Positions 26,993 through 36,534 of a stretch of DNA of 64,000 bases are shown here, piece after piece. The notes under the pieces were generated by a model that was not told the origin of the DNA, made no database searches, and saw only the letters and a list, made by a program, of their open reading frames with translations. The translations under genes were made by a program, and so were the position numbers. The stretch is from Bifidobacterium ramosum (lineage in GTDB: Bacteria; Actinomycetota; Actinomycetes; Actinomycetales; Bifidobacteriaceae). Within the stretch, counting starts at the first letter, position 1. Each line of letters begins with the position of its first letter. Location: the NCBI RefSeq assembly GCF_009299505.1, contig NZ_WBSM01000002.1, positions 248,001 through 312,000 of the forward strand. Direction: 5' to 3'.

Positions 26993-27230
26993 ACGGCCGT
27001 GACTCAACAATAGCGAGCGTCTGTTGTTGAGCTACGGTCGTCAACCGCCTCCGAAACGACCGTAACTCAACAGTAGGGATCGGATAACGTTGAGTTACGG
27101 TCGGGAATCGTGCCTGGAACGACCGTAACTCAACAACAGGGATCGGTTGTTGTTGAGATACGGTCGCGAACGGCGTCCGAAACGGCCGTAACTCAATGTT
27201 GGGGACCGGATGTTGCTGAGTTACGGCCGT
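26993..27230. repeat. Four tandem family-C hairpins
   Basis: Four inverted repeats follow each other with a period of about 63 bases: 26993-27041, 27056-27103, 27119-27166 and 27182-27230. The left arm is about ACGACCGTAACTCAACA and the right arm about TGTTGAGTTACGGTCG. Loops of units 2-4 share GGGATCGG or GGGACCGG. They fill the gap between the permease and the GH42 gene (26961-27320). The remaining 90 bases hold the ribosome binding site of the GH42 gene and nothing else recognised. Confidence 0.85.
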
Positions 27231-27320
27231 CCGCGGTCCGGGGAAGGGTCGCGTCGCTATGACGGCGTCCCCGCAGTATGGATGACATGCGCAACGCGCA
27301 TCGGAAAAGGAGCGTTCATC

Positions 27321-29474
27321 ATGACAACGTCACGCGCAACGGCATCCGCCGCAGATCGGGGCCGACGGCCGTTCCGCTGGCCGGCGCTGCTCACGCCGGA
27401 CGGCCGCGGCATCGCCTACGGCGGCGACTACAACCCCGACCAATGGCCGGAGGGCGTGTGGGACGACGACATCCGGCTCATGCACAAGGCCGGCGTCAAC
27501 ACCGTCGCGCTCGGCATCTTCAGCTGGGCGCGCATCCAGCCGGCCGAGGACACGTGGGATTTCGACTGGCTCGATCGCGTCATCGGCAAGCTCGGGGCGG
27601 CCGGCATCGCCGTCGACCTCGCCTCGGCCACCGCGTCCGCGCCGATGTGGCTGTATGAGAAACACCCGGAGGTTCTGCCGCGCGACAAGTACGGGCACGT
27701 CGTCCATCCCGGCTCGCGCCAGTCGTGGCGGCCGACCAGCCCGGTGTTCCGCGGCTACGCGCTCGAATTGTGCCGCCGGCTCGCGCGTCGCTACGGCGAC
27801 AATCCGACCGTGACCGCATGGCATATGGGCAACGAGTACGGCTGGAACAACCGCTACGACTACTCCGACGACGCGCTCGCCGCGTTCCGCGCGTGGTGTG
27901 AGGCCCGCTACGGTACCGTCGACGCGCTCAACGAGGCGTGGGGCACCGCGTTCTGGTCGCAGCACGTCAACTCGTTCGACGAGGTGCTGCTGCCGTGTCA
28001 CATGGGCGGCGACGCGATGGTCAATCCCGCGCAGCAGCTCGACTTCGAACGGTTCGGCAACGACATGCTGCTCGACTTCTACAAGGCGGAGCGCGACGCG
28101 ATCGCCGCGATCTGCCCCGGCAAGCCGTTCACCACGAACTTCATGGTCTCCACCGACCAGTGCTGCATGGACTACGCCAAGTGGGCCGGCGAGGTCGACT
28201 TCGTGTCCAACGACCACTACTTTCACGAGGGCGAATCGCATCTCGACGAACTCGTCTGCTCGGACGCGCTCGTGAGCGCGCTTGCGCTCGGCAAACCGTG
28301 GTATCTCATGGAACACTCCACGTCGGCCGTGCAGTGGAAGCCGGTCAACGCGCGCAAGCGGCACGGCGAGCTCGTGCGCGACGCGTTGGCGCATGTGGCG
28401 ATGGGCGCGGACGCGATCAACTTCTTCCAATGGCGGCAGTCGGCGAGCGGCGCGGAGGCGTTCCACTCCGCGATGGTGCCGCACGCGGGGGAGGATTCGA
28501 AGATCTTCCGCGAGGTGTGCGAGTTGGGCGCGATGCTGCGCGCGCTGTCGGACGCCGGTCTGCAGGGCAGCGAATTGGAGCGTGCGGACACGGCGATCCT
28601 GTTCAGCGCGGAATCCGAGTGGGCCACGCGCAGCAAGACCTTGCCGAGCATGAAGCTCAATCACTGGCACGACGTGCGCGACTGGTATCGCGGTCTGCTC
28701 GACGCGAGGGAGCGGGCCGACGTGGTGCCGCTCGCGTACGACTGGAGCGGGTACCGTACGGTCGTGCTGCCGAGCGTGCTCGTACTGTCCGACGAGGACA
28801 CGCGGCGCATCGCGGCTTTCGTGCGCGGCGGCGGCCGAGTGGTCGTGGGCTATGCGACCGGACTGGTCGACGAGCGGTTCCGTACGGGGCTTGGTGGCTA
28901 TCCGGGTGCGGACGGCGGGCTGCTGCGCGACATACTCGGCGTGCGGTCAGAGGAGTGCAACATCCTCGGCTCCAGTGTGGTCGGCGAGCCGGATACGATC
29001 GCATTGTCGAATGCCGCCGTGACCAGGCTGTGGCAGAACGACGTGACGTCGATTGCGACCGATACGCAAGTGCTGGCGACATATGCGGGGCGGGCGGCCG
29101 CGGAATGGGAGCTGGATGGCGTGCCGGCGGTCACCCGGCATCCGTACGGCGACGGCGAAGCGTACTACGTTGGCTGCGACTTGGACCGCACCGATATCAC
29201 GCGGCTCGCACCGCAGTTGGGATTCGGCGTATCGTCGCATGACGGCGACCCGCGCATCATCCACACCGTGCGCCGCGGCGACGGCATTCGGTTCGACTGC
29301 TATCTCAACCGTGCGAACGAGCCGGTCCCGTGCACGTACGATCCGTCCAGCTCCCCGGTCGTCGCGTACCGCTGCGAATCCAACGGTTCCGGCGCGGCGA
29401 CCATCGGCCGCAACGGGGTGCTCATTGTTTCCACGGTGCTATCGTCGTCTTGCGGACAATCGCGTCGTGGATGA
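27321..29474 (+). CDS. GH42 beta-galactosidase
   Basis: Cleaves terminal galactose from beta-galactosides imported by the upstream transporter. The 717-residue enzyme has no signal peptide and is cytosolic. The TIM barrel begins at GIAYGGDYNPDQWPEGVWDD (about 30-49). The acid/base is Glu172 in WHMGNEYGWNN and the nucleophile Glu331 in YLMEHSTS. Trimerisation and C-terminal beta domains follow and length is standard. AAAAGGAG precedes the ATG at 27321; an in-frame longer version would start inside the hairpin array. The gene lies 360 bases after the permease and 28 bases before a LacI gene. The layout recalls bifidobacterial galactan/galacto-oligosaccharide loci, though no GH53 endogalactanase is present. 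Confidence 0.94.
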   Translation: MTTSRATASAADRGRRPFRWPALLTPDGRGIAYGGDYNPDQWPEGVWDDDIRLMHKAGVNTVALGIFSWARIQPAEDTWDFDWLDRVIGKLGAAGIAVDLASATASAPMWLYEKHPEVLPRDKYGHVVHPGSRQSWRPTSPVFRGYALELCRRLARRYGDNPTVTAWHMGNEYGWNNRYDYSDDALAAFRAWCEARYGTVDALNEAWGTAFWSQHVNSFDEVLLPCHMGGDAMVNPAQQLDFERFGNDMLLDFYKAERDAIAAICPGKPFTTNFMVSTDQCCMDYAKWAGEVDFVSNDHYFHEGESHLDELVCSDALVSALALGKPWYLMEHSTSAVQWKPVNARKRHGELVRDALAHVAMGADAINFFQWRQSASGAEAFHSAMVPHAGEDSKIFREVCELGAMLRALSDAGLQGSELERADTAILFSAESEWATRSKTLPSMKLNHWHDVRDWYRGLLDARERADVVPLAYDWSGYRTVVLPSVLVLSDEDTRRIAAFVRGGGRVVVGYATGLVDERFRTGLGGYPGADGGLLRDILGVRSEECNILGSSVVGEPDTIALSNAAVTRLWQNDVTSIATDTQVLATYAGRAAAEWELDGVPAVTRHPYGDGEAYYVGCDLDRTDITRLAPQLGFGVSSHDGDPRIIHTVRRGDGIRFDCYLNRANEPVPCTYDPSSSPVVAYRCESNGSGAATIGRNGVLIVSTVLSSSCGQSRRG

Positions 29475-29502
29475 GATGACGATGTATCGACAAGGAGCCG
29501 GC

Positions 29503-30555
29503 ATGACCAACAATGCTGAGAAACGACGGGTGACGCTGCGTGACGTGGCGCAGGCGGCCGGCGTGTCGCTGAAAACCGCGTCGAACGTGATCAACGGGTC
29601 CGGCCGCATGTCCGCGGCCACGCGCAGGCGCGTTGAATCCGTCATCGAACGGCTCGGCTATCAGGTCAACGTGGCGGCGCGCAACATGAGCCGCGGGCGT
29701 ACGGGATTCATCACGCTCGCCGTGCCTTCGCTCACCCCGCCGTACTTGGCCGAACTCGCCAACCGCACGATCGACGCGGCACGCCAGCGCGGCTGCTCGG
29801 TCTACGTCACCACGTACGCGGAAGGATCGGCGAAAGGCGCGCGCGACCTGCTGCGCAACTTCAACTCCACTGTGTCGGACGGCATGATCCTGTCCATGTC
29901 CGAGATCGAGGATATCACGCCGGACGATTTGCGCGTCGGTTTCCCGCTCGTCGTCGTCGGCGCGCGCACGACATGGGGCATCGTCGACCATGTTACGCCG
30001 GACGACGTGCACGCCGCGGCGCGGGCCTCCGCGTACCTGTATGACCGTGGGGCCACGCGGCTGGCCGTGGTCGGCATGCGCGGCGAGTATGACGAGGCCG
30101 CGTTGACGCGGGCCGTCGAGGGCAACTACCGGCTGCGTATGCGGGGCGTCATCGAGGAGACACGGCGGCGCGGGCTGATGATCGATCCGCGGCTGGTGGG
30201 CAACACCGACCAGGATTGGACGATCGGCGCGGGTGCGCGCGTGACGCAGCGGTTGCTGGATTCCGGCGTGCCGTTTGACGGCGTGGTGGCGTTGAACGAC
30301 CAGCTGGCGATCGGTGCGATCTCGGTGCTGCGCGCGCACGGCGTGGATATTCCGGGCGATGTGCAGGTGATCGGCTTCGACAATACGGAAGAGGCGGAGT
30401 ACTTGCAGATTCCGCTGACCAGCATGGATTCGCGACTCGACTGGACTGCTCCCACCGCCGTCGATCGCATCCTCGGTCGCATCGACGGCAGCGTCACCAC
30501 GCCCGAACTACTCACTACCGAATCGCACGTGGTAGCCCGTGCCTCCACGCGCTGA
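29503..30555 (+). CDS. LacI-family transcriptional regulator
   Basis: A 350-residue repressor-type protein. The N-terminal DNA-binding part is VTLRDVAQAAGVSLKTASNV (residues 10-29) with the hinge helix after it. The periplasmic-binding-protein-like sensor spans about residues 65-340. CAAGGAG precedes the ATG. It follows the GH42 gene by 28 bases and probably belongs to the same transcript. It likely represses the importer and GH42 genes until a galactoside or galactose derivative binds. The same locus also has an AraC regulator, giving two local inputs. Confidence 0.9.
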   Translation: MTNNAEKRRVTLRDVAQAAGVSLKTASNVINGSGRMSAATRRRVESVIERLGYQVNVAARNMSRGRTGFITLAVPSLTPPYLAELANRTIDAARQRGCSVYVTTYAEGSAKGARDLLRNFNSTVSDGMILSMSEIEDITPDDLRVGFPLVVVGARTTWGIVDHVTPDDVHAAARASAYLYDRGATRLAVVGMRGEYDEAALTRAVEGNYRLRMRGVIEETRRRGLMIDPRLVGNTDQDWTIGAGARVTQRLLDSGVPFDGVVALNDQLAIGAISVLRAHGVDIPGDVQVIGFDNTEEAEYLQIPLTSMDSRLDWTAPTAVDRILGRIDGSVTTPELLTTESHVVARASTR

Positions 30556-30593
30556 GCCTTGTCCCTACTGTTTCCTCTAACGTTCCCTTCCCC

Positions 30594-30649
30594 CCTCAAC
30601 GGACATACAGCCGATTCACCACCCCGAATCGGCTGTATGTCCGCTGAGG
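30594..30649. repeat. Family-A hairpin
   Basis: A single copy in the convergent gap 30556-30890. The arms are extended to about 23 bases (CCTCAACGG at the left end, CCGCTGAGG at the right end) with one mismatch. The loop is 10-11 bases. Confidence 0.85.
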
Positions 30650-30720
30650 AAGCAGAGCCGGGAATGAAGGATGAGGAACGCCTGCGAAGAAGGAGGGGAA
30701 ACATTCCCCAACCCGGGCTG

Positions 30721-30899
30721 AACGCGTGATGATGCGTGCGGTAGCAAGGCGTGGAGTACGAAGGCGTACGAGGGTACGTCGAGTGCTGAGCCGTGCTACC
30801 GTAAGGCCTTCGCCGCAAGCGGCTCACTTCGCCTACGGACAGTCCACTGGACTGTCCGTTTCACGGCTCAGCGCGGCTAACGCTCCATCATCACGCGTT
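30721..30899 (-). repeat. Family-G large palindrome starting at the purD stop codon
   Basis: The outer arms AACGCGTGATGATG (30721-30734) and CATCATCACGCGTT (30886-30899) pair perfectly, and the second arm contains the purD stop codon. Inside is a nearly loop-less hairpin at 30835-30859 (ACGGACAGTCCA with TGGACTGTCCGT). Bases 30761-30784 match, in reverse complement with one mismatch, the apex of the element at the araD stop codon (3161-3184). Orientation relative to the upstream gene is the same in both cases. Confidence 0.75.
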
Positions 30900-32162
30900 C
30901 AGCGCTTTGGAACCGATGTCGTGACGATAGAACATGCCGGTGGTGTCGAGCTTGTCGATGATCGCGTAGACCTTGTCCTGCGCAGCCTTGATGGTGTCGG
31001 CGGAGGTCTCGACGAGCAGCACGCGGCCGGAGTTGGCGACGAGGCCGTGGGTCGCGTCGGAGGCGACGCCCGCGTAATACACGTGCGAGTCGGCGTCGAC
31101 GGTGATCTCGGGGATCGGTGCGCCCTTGATGACGTTGGTCGGGTAGCCCTTGGAAGCGAGCACGACGCCGAGCGTCGCGCCGTCGGTCTTCCACTCGAAC
31201 GTCGGGGTTTCGCCGTCCAGGATCGCGCTGATGCCGGCGCCGAGGTCGGAGGTCAGGCGCGGCAGCACGACCTCGGTCTCCGGGTCGCCGAAGCGGGCGT
31301 TGAACTCGATGACCTTCGGGCCGTCCGCGGTGGCGATGAGACCCGCGTACAGGATGCCGGTGAAGGGCGCGCCTTCGGCGGCCATCGCCTCGACGGTGGG
31401 ACGCACGATCGTCTCGATCGCGGTGTCCACGACGGACTGCGGGATCTGCGGCACCGGGCTGTACGCGCCCATGCCGCCCGTGTTCGGACCCTCGTCGTTG
31501 TCGTACGCGCGCTTGTGATCCTGCGAGATCGGCATCGGCCAGAACTCGGTGCCGTTCACGAAGCTCATGAGTGAGAACTCCTGGCCCTCGAGGAAGTCTT
31601 CGATGACGACCTTGGCGCCGGCGTTGCCGAAGCGGTGATCGATGAAGATGTCGTCGAGCGCGTGCACGGCGGTGTCTTCGTCCATCGCGACGGTCACGCC
31701 CTTGCCGGCGGCCAGACCGTCGGCCTTGATGACGATCGGCGCGCCATGCTCGCGCACATAGGCGACGGCCGGTTCAAGCTCGTGGAACGTCGCGTACTTG
31801 GCGGTCGGGATGCCGTGGCGGACCATGAGCTGCTTGGCGAAGTCCTTGGAGCCTTCGATCTGCGCGGCGGCCTTGGACGGGCCAAACGCCTTGATGCCGG
31901 CCGCGGCGAACGCGTCGACGATGCCTTCGATGAGCGGGACCTCCGGGCCGACGAACACCCAGTCGTAGCCGTTGTCCTTCACGAAGTCGATGAGCGCGGC
32001 GTGGTTGGAGGAGCCGAGCGAGACGACGCGGATGCCGTCGAGTGCCATGCCCGGGTTGCCCGGGGCGACGGTGACCTCGTCGACGCTGCCGCCGCGCAGC
32101 AGGGCGTGCGCGATCGCGTGCTCGCGGGCGCCGGAGCCGATGACCAGAACCTTCTGTCCCAT
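30891..32162 (-). CDS. purD: Phosphoribosylamine-glycine ligase
   Basis: Joins glycine to 5-phosphoribosylamine using ATP, the second step of purine synthesis. The 423-residue protein has the ATP-grasp fold: KVLVIGSGAREHAIAHAL at the N-terminus, IKADGLAAGKGVTVAMDEDT for the ATP loop, and ARFGDPETEVVL for metal binding. The ATG at 32162 is preceded by AAAGGAC; a longer in-frame form would read through a repeat. It is last in a purF-purM-purD series on the minus strand and is separated from purM by two family-B repeats. Its stop codon is embedded in the palindrome at 30721-30899. Confidence 0.95.
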   Translation of the reverse strand: MGQKVLVIGSGAREHAIAHALLRGGSVDEVTVAPGNPGMALDGIRVVSLGSSNHAALIDFVKDNGYDWVFVGPEVPLIEGIVDAFAAAGIKAFGPSKAAAQIEGSKDFAKQLMVRHGIPTAKYATFHELEPAVAYVREHGAPIVIKADGLAAGKGVTVAMDEDTAVHALDDIFIDHRFGNAGAKVVIEDFLEGQEFSLMSFVNGTEFWPMPISQDHKRAYDNDEGPNTGGMGAYSPVPQIPQSVVDTAIETIVRPTVEAMAAEGAPFTGILYAGLIATADGPKVIEFNARFGDPETEVVLPRLTSDLGAGISAILDGETPTFEWKTDGATLGVVLASKGYPTNVIKGAPIPEITVDADSHVYYAGVASDATHGLVANSGRVLLVETSADTIKAAQDKVYAIIDKLDTTGMFYRHDIGSKALNA

Positions 32163-32187
32163 TGTTGTTGTCCTTTCACACATATCT

Positions 32188-32300
32188 GGCTCCCCTCGGC
32201 GAGGGAAGCTGGCTCGCGTAGCGAGACTGAGGGGAGCGGCGCGAACCACTGCGCTCCCCTCAGTCAGCTACGCTGACAGCTCCCCTCGCCGAGGGGAGCC
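32188..32300. repeat. Two opposed family-B repeats between purM and purD
   Basis: Units lie at 32188-32237 and 32253-32300 in opposite orientation. Each has a CTCCCCTC arm, a GAGGG(G)AG arm, a short central hairpin and a second GAGGGGAG-type arm. The central hairpins differ in sequence but keep pairing (CTCGC-GTA-GCGAG here, TCAGC-TAC-GCTGA in the other). Confidence 0.8.
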
Positions 32301-32333
32301 ACGGTTGCGGGAAGGGGAGCGGGATAAGAGAAG

Positions 32334-33371
32334 TTACTTGAGCGTGATCTGCGTGCCGTCGGCGTCGGGAGTGATGCGGCCGATCACATAGCCGGTTTCA
32401 TCATTGGCCTTGAGCAGCTCGATCGTCTCGTCGGCGCGTTCGGCCGGAACGGCCAGCACCATGCCGATGCCCATGTTGAAGATGTTGTACATCTCCATGT
32501 GATCGATCTCGCCGGCCTTTTCGAGTACGTCGAAGATCGGCAGCACCGGCCACGAGCCGAGGTTGATCTCGGCCGCGAGGCCGTCGGGGATCATGCGCGG
32601 CACGTTCTCGATGAAGCCGCCGCCGGTGATGTGCGCGACGCCCTTGACCACGCCGGCCTTGAACAGGGGAGCGAGGGCCTTCACGTAGATCTTGGTCGGG
32701 GTGAGCAGCACGTCGCCGAGCTTCGCGCCGCCGAGCTCATCCAGCTCGGTGTCGACGGTATAGCCGGCCTGCTCGAACAGGGCCTTGCGCACGAGGGAGA
32801 AGCCGTTGGAGTGCACGCCGGTGGACGGCAGGCCGATGAGCACATCGCCGTCGGTGATGGTCGAACCGTCGACGATGGCGGACTTCTCGGCCACGCCGAC
32901 CGCAAAGCCGGCCAGATCGTACTCGTCCTCGGCGTACATGCCCGGCATCTCGGCAGTCTCGCCGCCGATCAGGCCCGCACCGGCCTGCACGCAGCCGTCC
33001 GCGACGCCCGCGACGACCTGCTCGAGCAGCGCCGGATCGTTCTTGCCGCACGCGATGTAGTCGAGGAAGAACAGCGGTTCGGCGCCCTGCGCGGCGATGT
33101 CGTTGACGCACATGGCCACACAGTCGATGCCGATGGTGTTGTGCTTGTTCGCCAACTTGGCGACGACGAGCTTGGTGCCGACGCCGTCGGTGCCGGAGAT
33201 CAGCACCGGCTCCTTGTAGCCGAGCGATGCGAGGTCGAACAGGCCGCCGAAGCCGCCGATGCCGCCCACCACGCCCGGACGGTTGGTGCGGGCGACGTGC
33301 GACTTGATGCGCTTGACGACCTCGTAGCCGGCTTCGACGCTCACTCCGGCGTTCTCATAGGCTTTGGGCAT
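32334..33371 (-). CDS. purM: Phosphoribosylformylglycinamidine cyclo-ligase
   Basis: Closes the imidazole ring to give aminoimidazole ribotide, the fifth step of purine synthesis. The 345-residue protein is standard for PurM. The phosphate-binding loop is [12 protein letters not shown] near residue 57; [11 protein letters not shown] and [14 protein letters not shown] are also conserved. It lies 63 bases after purF and 171 bases before purD on the minus strand. AAAGG precedes the start. The other purine genes are not in this window. Confidence 0.95.
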   Translation of the reverse strand: MPKAYENAGVSVEAGYEVVKRIKSHVARTNRPGVVGGIGGFGGLFDLASLGYKEPVLISGTDGVGTKLVVAKLANKHNTIGIDCVAMCVNDIAAQGAEPLFFLDYIACGKNDPALLEQVVAGVADGCVQAGAGLIGGETAEMPGMYAEDEYDLAGFAVGVAEKSAIVDGSTITDGDVLIGLPSTGVHSNGFSLVRKALFEQAGYTVDTELDELGGAKLGDVLLTPTKIYVKALAPLFKAGVVKGVAHITGGGFIENVPRMIPDGLAAEINLGSWPVLPIFDVLEKAGEIDHMEMYNIFNMGIGMVLAVPAERADETIELLKANDETGYVIGRITPDADGTQITLK

Positions 33372-33434
33372 GACGAACCTTTCTGTACTGCTTGTCTTGT
33401 GGAAATCTGGATGGGTGGCTGATGGGAAGGTCTG

Positions 33435-34970
33435 CTACTTGGTCGTATCGGCGGGCTTGACCGCGTACTCGTTGCCTTCGTACTTGCTCTTGTAGAGCGC
33501 GAACTCGGGCAGACGCACGCGGTCCTCGGGGGTGAGCGACTTGAGGAAATCATCCTCGTAATCGTCCAGCGCGGTCGGATAGTCGCCGTTGAAGTACGCG
33601 ACGCACAGGCCGCCGTACGGGGCGTCCGCGCCCAGGCCGATCGACTCGACGAGGCCGTCGAGCGACAGGAACGCGAGCGAGTCGGCGCCGATGTAGTCGC
33701 GGATCTCCTCGACGGACTTCTTCGCGGCGATGAGCTCCTTCGTCGTCGAGATGTCGATGCCGTAGAAGCACGGGTACTTGAGCGGCGGCGAGCTGATGCG
33801 CATGTGCACCTCGGCCGCGCCGGCCTCCTTCAGGAGCTGCACGATGCGCTTCGAGGTGGTGCCGCGCACGATCGAATCGTCGATGACGATGACGCGTTTG
33901 CCCTTGACGACGCCGCGCACGGCGGACAGCTTCATGCGCACGCCCTGCTCACGCAGCTCCTGCGTCGGCTGGATGAATGTGCGGGCGACGTACTGGTTCT
34001 TGATCAGACCCATTTCGTTCGGCAGATGCGCGGCCTCCGCGTAGCCGGACGCGGCCGACAGCGATGAGTTCGGCACGCCGATGACCATGTCCGCGTCGAC
34101 CGGCGATTCGGCGGCGAGGCGCGCGCCCATGCGCTTGCGTGCGGAGTGCACGTTGACGCCGTAGATGTCGGAGTCGGGGCGGGCGAAGTAGATGAACTCC
34201 ATCGAGCAGATCGCCAGCTGCGTCTTGTTGGTGTACTGGACGATCTTGTAGCCGTGGTCGGAGACGACGATGATCTCGCCGGGGCGGATGTTGCGTACGA
34301 GCTCCGCGCCGACGACGTCGAGCGCGCAGGTCTCGGACGCGAGCACGTACGCGCCGTTCTTCATGCGGCCGAGCGACAGCGGGCGGAAGCCGTTCGGGTC
34401 GAGCGCGCCGATCATCGCGTTCTCGGTCATGAGCAGGTACGCGAAGCCGCCGTGCACGGTGTTGAGCGCCTCCTTGAGCTTGTCCATGAAGGTCGGCTTG
34501 TCGGAGCGGCGGATGAGGTGCATGAGCACTTCGGTGTCGGAGTTCGAGTGGAAGATCGCGCCCTCGTCCTCGAGATGGCGGCGCAGCGACGGGCAGTTGG
34601 TGAGGTTGCCGTTGTGGCACAGCGCCATGTCGCCGTCGTGGAAGCGGAAGATGAACGGCTGGATGTTGTCGGTGGTGCCGGAGCCGGCGGTGGCGTAGCG
34701 CACGTGGCCGATGGCCTTGTCGCCCTTGAGGCGCTCGATCTCGCGTTCGTCGCCGAAGACCTGGGTTAAGAGGCCCAGTCCGCGGTGGCCGATGAGATGG
34801 CCGTTGTCGTTCGAGACGATGCCGGCGCCTTCCTGGCCGCGATGCTGCAGGGCGTGGAGTCCGAAATAGGTGAGACGGGCGGCGTCGGGGTGGCCCCACA
34901 CGCCGAAAATGCCGCATTCTTCGTGGATATCTTCGAGTTCAGCCGACAAGCCAAGCTCCTTCCGAACCAT
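33435..34970 (-). CDS. purF: Amidophosphoribosyltransferase
   Basis: Catalyses the committed step of purine synthesis, making phosphoribosylamine from PRPP and glutamine. The 511-residue protein starts with an 18-residue propeptide, after which Cys19 in [13 protein letters not shown] would become the N-terminal nucleophile of the glutaminase domain. The phosphoribosyltransferase signature [18 protein letters not shown] is in the second half, with the flanking segments [13 protein letters not shown] and RGVVKGK. It is the first gene of the purFMD series; 78 bases separate it from the regulator at 35049. I see no purine riboswitch upstream. Confidence 0.95.
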   Translation of the reverse strand: MVRKELGLSAELEDIHEECGIFGVWGHPDAARLTYFGLHALQHRGQEGAGIVSNDNGHLIGHRGLGLLTQVFGDEREIERLKGDKAIGHVRYATAGSGTTDNIQPFIFRFHDGDMALCHNGNLTNCPSLRRHLEDEGAIFHSNSDTEVLMHLIRRSDKPTFMDKLKEALNTVHGGFAYLLMTENAMIGALDPNGFRPLSLGRMKNGAYVLASETCALDVVGAELVRNIRPGEIIVVSDHGYKIVQYTNKTQLAICSMEFIYFARPDSDIYGVNVHSARKRMGARLAAESPVDADMVIGVPNSSLSAASGYAEAAHLPNEMGLIKNQYVARTFIQPTQELREQGVRMKLSAVRGVVKGKRVIVIDDSIVRGTTSKRIVQLLKEAGAAEVHMRISSPPLKYPCFYGIDISTTKELIAAKKSVEEIRDYIGADSLAFLSLDGLVESIGLGADAPYGGLCVAYFNGDYPTALDDYEDDFLKSLTPEDRVRLPEFALYKSKYEGNEYAVKPADTTK

Positions 34971-35048
34971 AGGAGACAGGGGATTTCACTAGCAATCCAG
35001 CTTACCAATTGCCGGCTACATACCCTTGGCGGCGGCGTCCCGGAAAGC

Positions 35049-36317
35049 CTACTTGGCCGGGGCCACCGACCCGCGTTCGATGAACTCGGGGGCGACCATC
35101 ATGCGCTGCGCCGGCCGTTCCGGGTGAAGGTAGCGCGCGATGAGCATGTCCACACTTGCGCGGCCCAGCTCCTTGTGCGCTGAGCGCAGTGCGGTCAGCG
35201 GTCGTGAGTTCGGCGTGATGTAGCCGTCGACGGAGATCATCGACAGGTCGCCGGGCATGGACACGCCGTGCCGTTCGAGCGTCTGCGCGAGCGACATCGC
35301 CAGCCAGTCGGAGTGCACGAGCATCGCCGTGGTGCCCTCGTCGATCGCCTGTTTGGCCACGGATTCGACGCCGACCGAGTCGTACGGCGCGACGTTGGTG
35401 CGCACGAACGCGCTGTCCACCGCGTCCAGCCGTCCGGTCACCGACCGCCAGCAGTCTTCGATGTATTCGGAGACCGGCGTGTGCGTGAGCGCGAGTCCGA
35501 GCCTGCGGTGGCCGAGCGCGAGGAAACGGTCCACCACCTGCCGTACGCCGGTGCGGTAGTCGGTCATCACGATGTCCAGTCCGTCCACGCCGAACGGCGG
35601 TTCGCGTTCGGCCAGCACCACCGGCACCGGCGCGTCCTCCAGCCAGTTCCAGATGTCCGCGCCCTGCATACGCACGCTCGGCGCGAGGATCAGGCCGATC
35701 ACCGACGAGTCGGACAGCAGGTCCTCGACGATCGCGATCTCGTCGCCGTTGTCGTAGGTGGTCGACCGCACGTCCACGCCGAGGTCGTGCGCGGCGGCCT
35801 CCCGTTCGATGGCCTGCGACGTGACCGGCCAGTTGAAGCTCGGTTCGGGGAACATCACGCCGATCGTACCCGACAGCGTGGGGGTGAGGCCGGGGGAGTC
35901 GGAGCCGGCGAACCGTGCGCCGCGTGCGGCGGCGTGCGGCGACGTTGCGGGGACCGGCTGGGCGATGGTCGATGCGGAGGCGAGCGGCTGCATACCGGTG
36001 CGCGCGCTTCGCTGGACGGATGATTGACGGGCCGTTGACGGCTGTGCGGCGATCTGCGTCGTCTCGTCGCCCAGCGCTGTCGCGCCGCCGCGCACGCGGC
36101 GGATGAGACCGGCGTCGGCCAGCGTGTTGAGATCGCGGCGCACGGTGATCGGCGTGGTGTCGAGCGTGCGGGCGAGTTCGTCGACGCGTACGACGATGCC
36201 GCGCGAGAGCATGCCGAGAATGATGTCCTGCCGCTCGGCCGGCAAATACTTCTTCTCGTCGGCGCCGGTCGTGTCGGCCGCCGACGTGCCTGTGGCTGAT
36301 TCGGTGAGAACGGTCAT
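35049..36317 (-). CDS. Hybrid regulator: DeoR-type HTH with LacI-type sensor
   Basis: A 422-residue transcription factor with an unusual domain order. Residues 27-80 form a DeoR-type winged helix: RQDIILGMLSRGIVVRVDEL and then TVRRDLNTLADAGLIRRVRG. A variable Ala/Ser/Gln-rich linker (about 82-135) follows. Residues about 140-415 match the LacI sugar-binding sensor, with TIGVMFPEPSFNWPVT, GLILAPSV and DYRTGVRQVVDRFLALGHRR. The ATG at 36317 is chosen because upstream codons are Arg/Ala-rich and AGGAAAG lies upstream. It is divergent from a LacI gene and next to an orphan sugar importer, which it probably controls. Confidence 0.87.
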   Translation of the reverse strand: MTVLTESATGTSAADTTGADEKKYLPAERQDIILGMLSRGIVVRVDELARTLDTTPITVRRDLNTLADAGLIRRVRGGATALGDETTQIAAQPSTARQSSVQRSARTGMQPLASASTIAQPVPATSPHAAARGARFAGSDSPGLTPTLSGTIGVMFPEPSFNWPVTSQAIEREAAAHDLGVDVRSTTYDNGDEIAIVEDLLSDSSVIGLILAPSVRMQGADIWNWLEDAPVPVVLAEREPPFGVDGLDIVMTDYRTGVRQVVDRFLALGHRRLGLALTHTPVSEYIEDCWRSVTGRLDAVDSAFVRTNVAPYDSVGVESVAKQAIDEGTTAMLVHSDWLAMSLAQTLERHGVSMPGDLSMISVDGYITPNSRPLTALRSAHKELGRASVDMLIARYLHPERPAQRMMVAPEFIERGSVAPAK

Positions 36318-36436
36318 TGCCTCTTCGCTTTCCTGCTTCGCTCGCGGTCGGGTCCCGTGCGACGTAGCACGCGCCCCGGCGGCATGGTCCCGCGCCTTCG
36401 TCGGCGTGCGGCCATGAGTTACGGCACACCATATCA

Positions 36437-36458
36437 CGATCATGTTCGATCATGATCG
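36437..36458. promoter_or_regulatory. Palindromic operator candidate between two divergent regulators
   Basis: CGATCATGATCG (36447-36458) is a perfect palindrome, and the half-site CGATCATG is repeated at 36437-36444. It lies midway between the DeoR/LacI hybrid gene and the LacI gene, so it could serve either or both. No convincing -35/-10 pair could be assigned. Confidence 0.5.
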
Positions 36459-36534
36459 TTGTTGCACTTTTTTGCACTAGACTGGGTGCACGAGAGATCA
36501 CCATATGATCGCAACGGAGCAAGGAGGTTCCGGC

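Noticed and set aside
26993..27230. Possible CRISPR array
   Set aside because: The units are themselves inverted repeats with variable arms, there are only four, the intervening sequence is partly conserved, and no cas gene is present.
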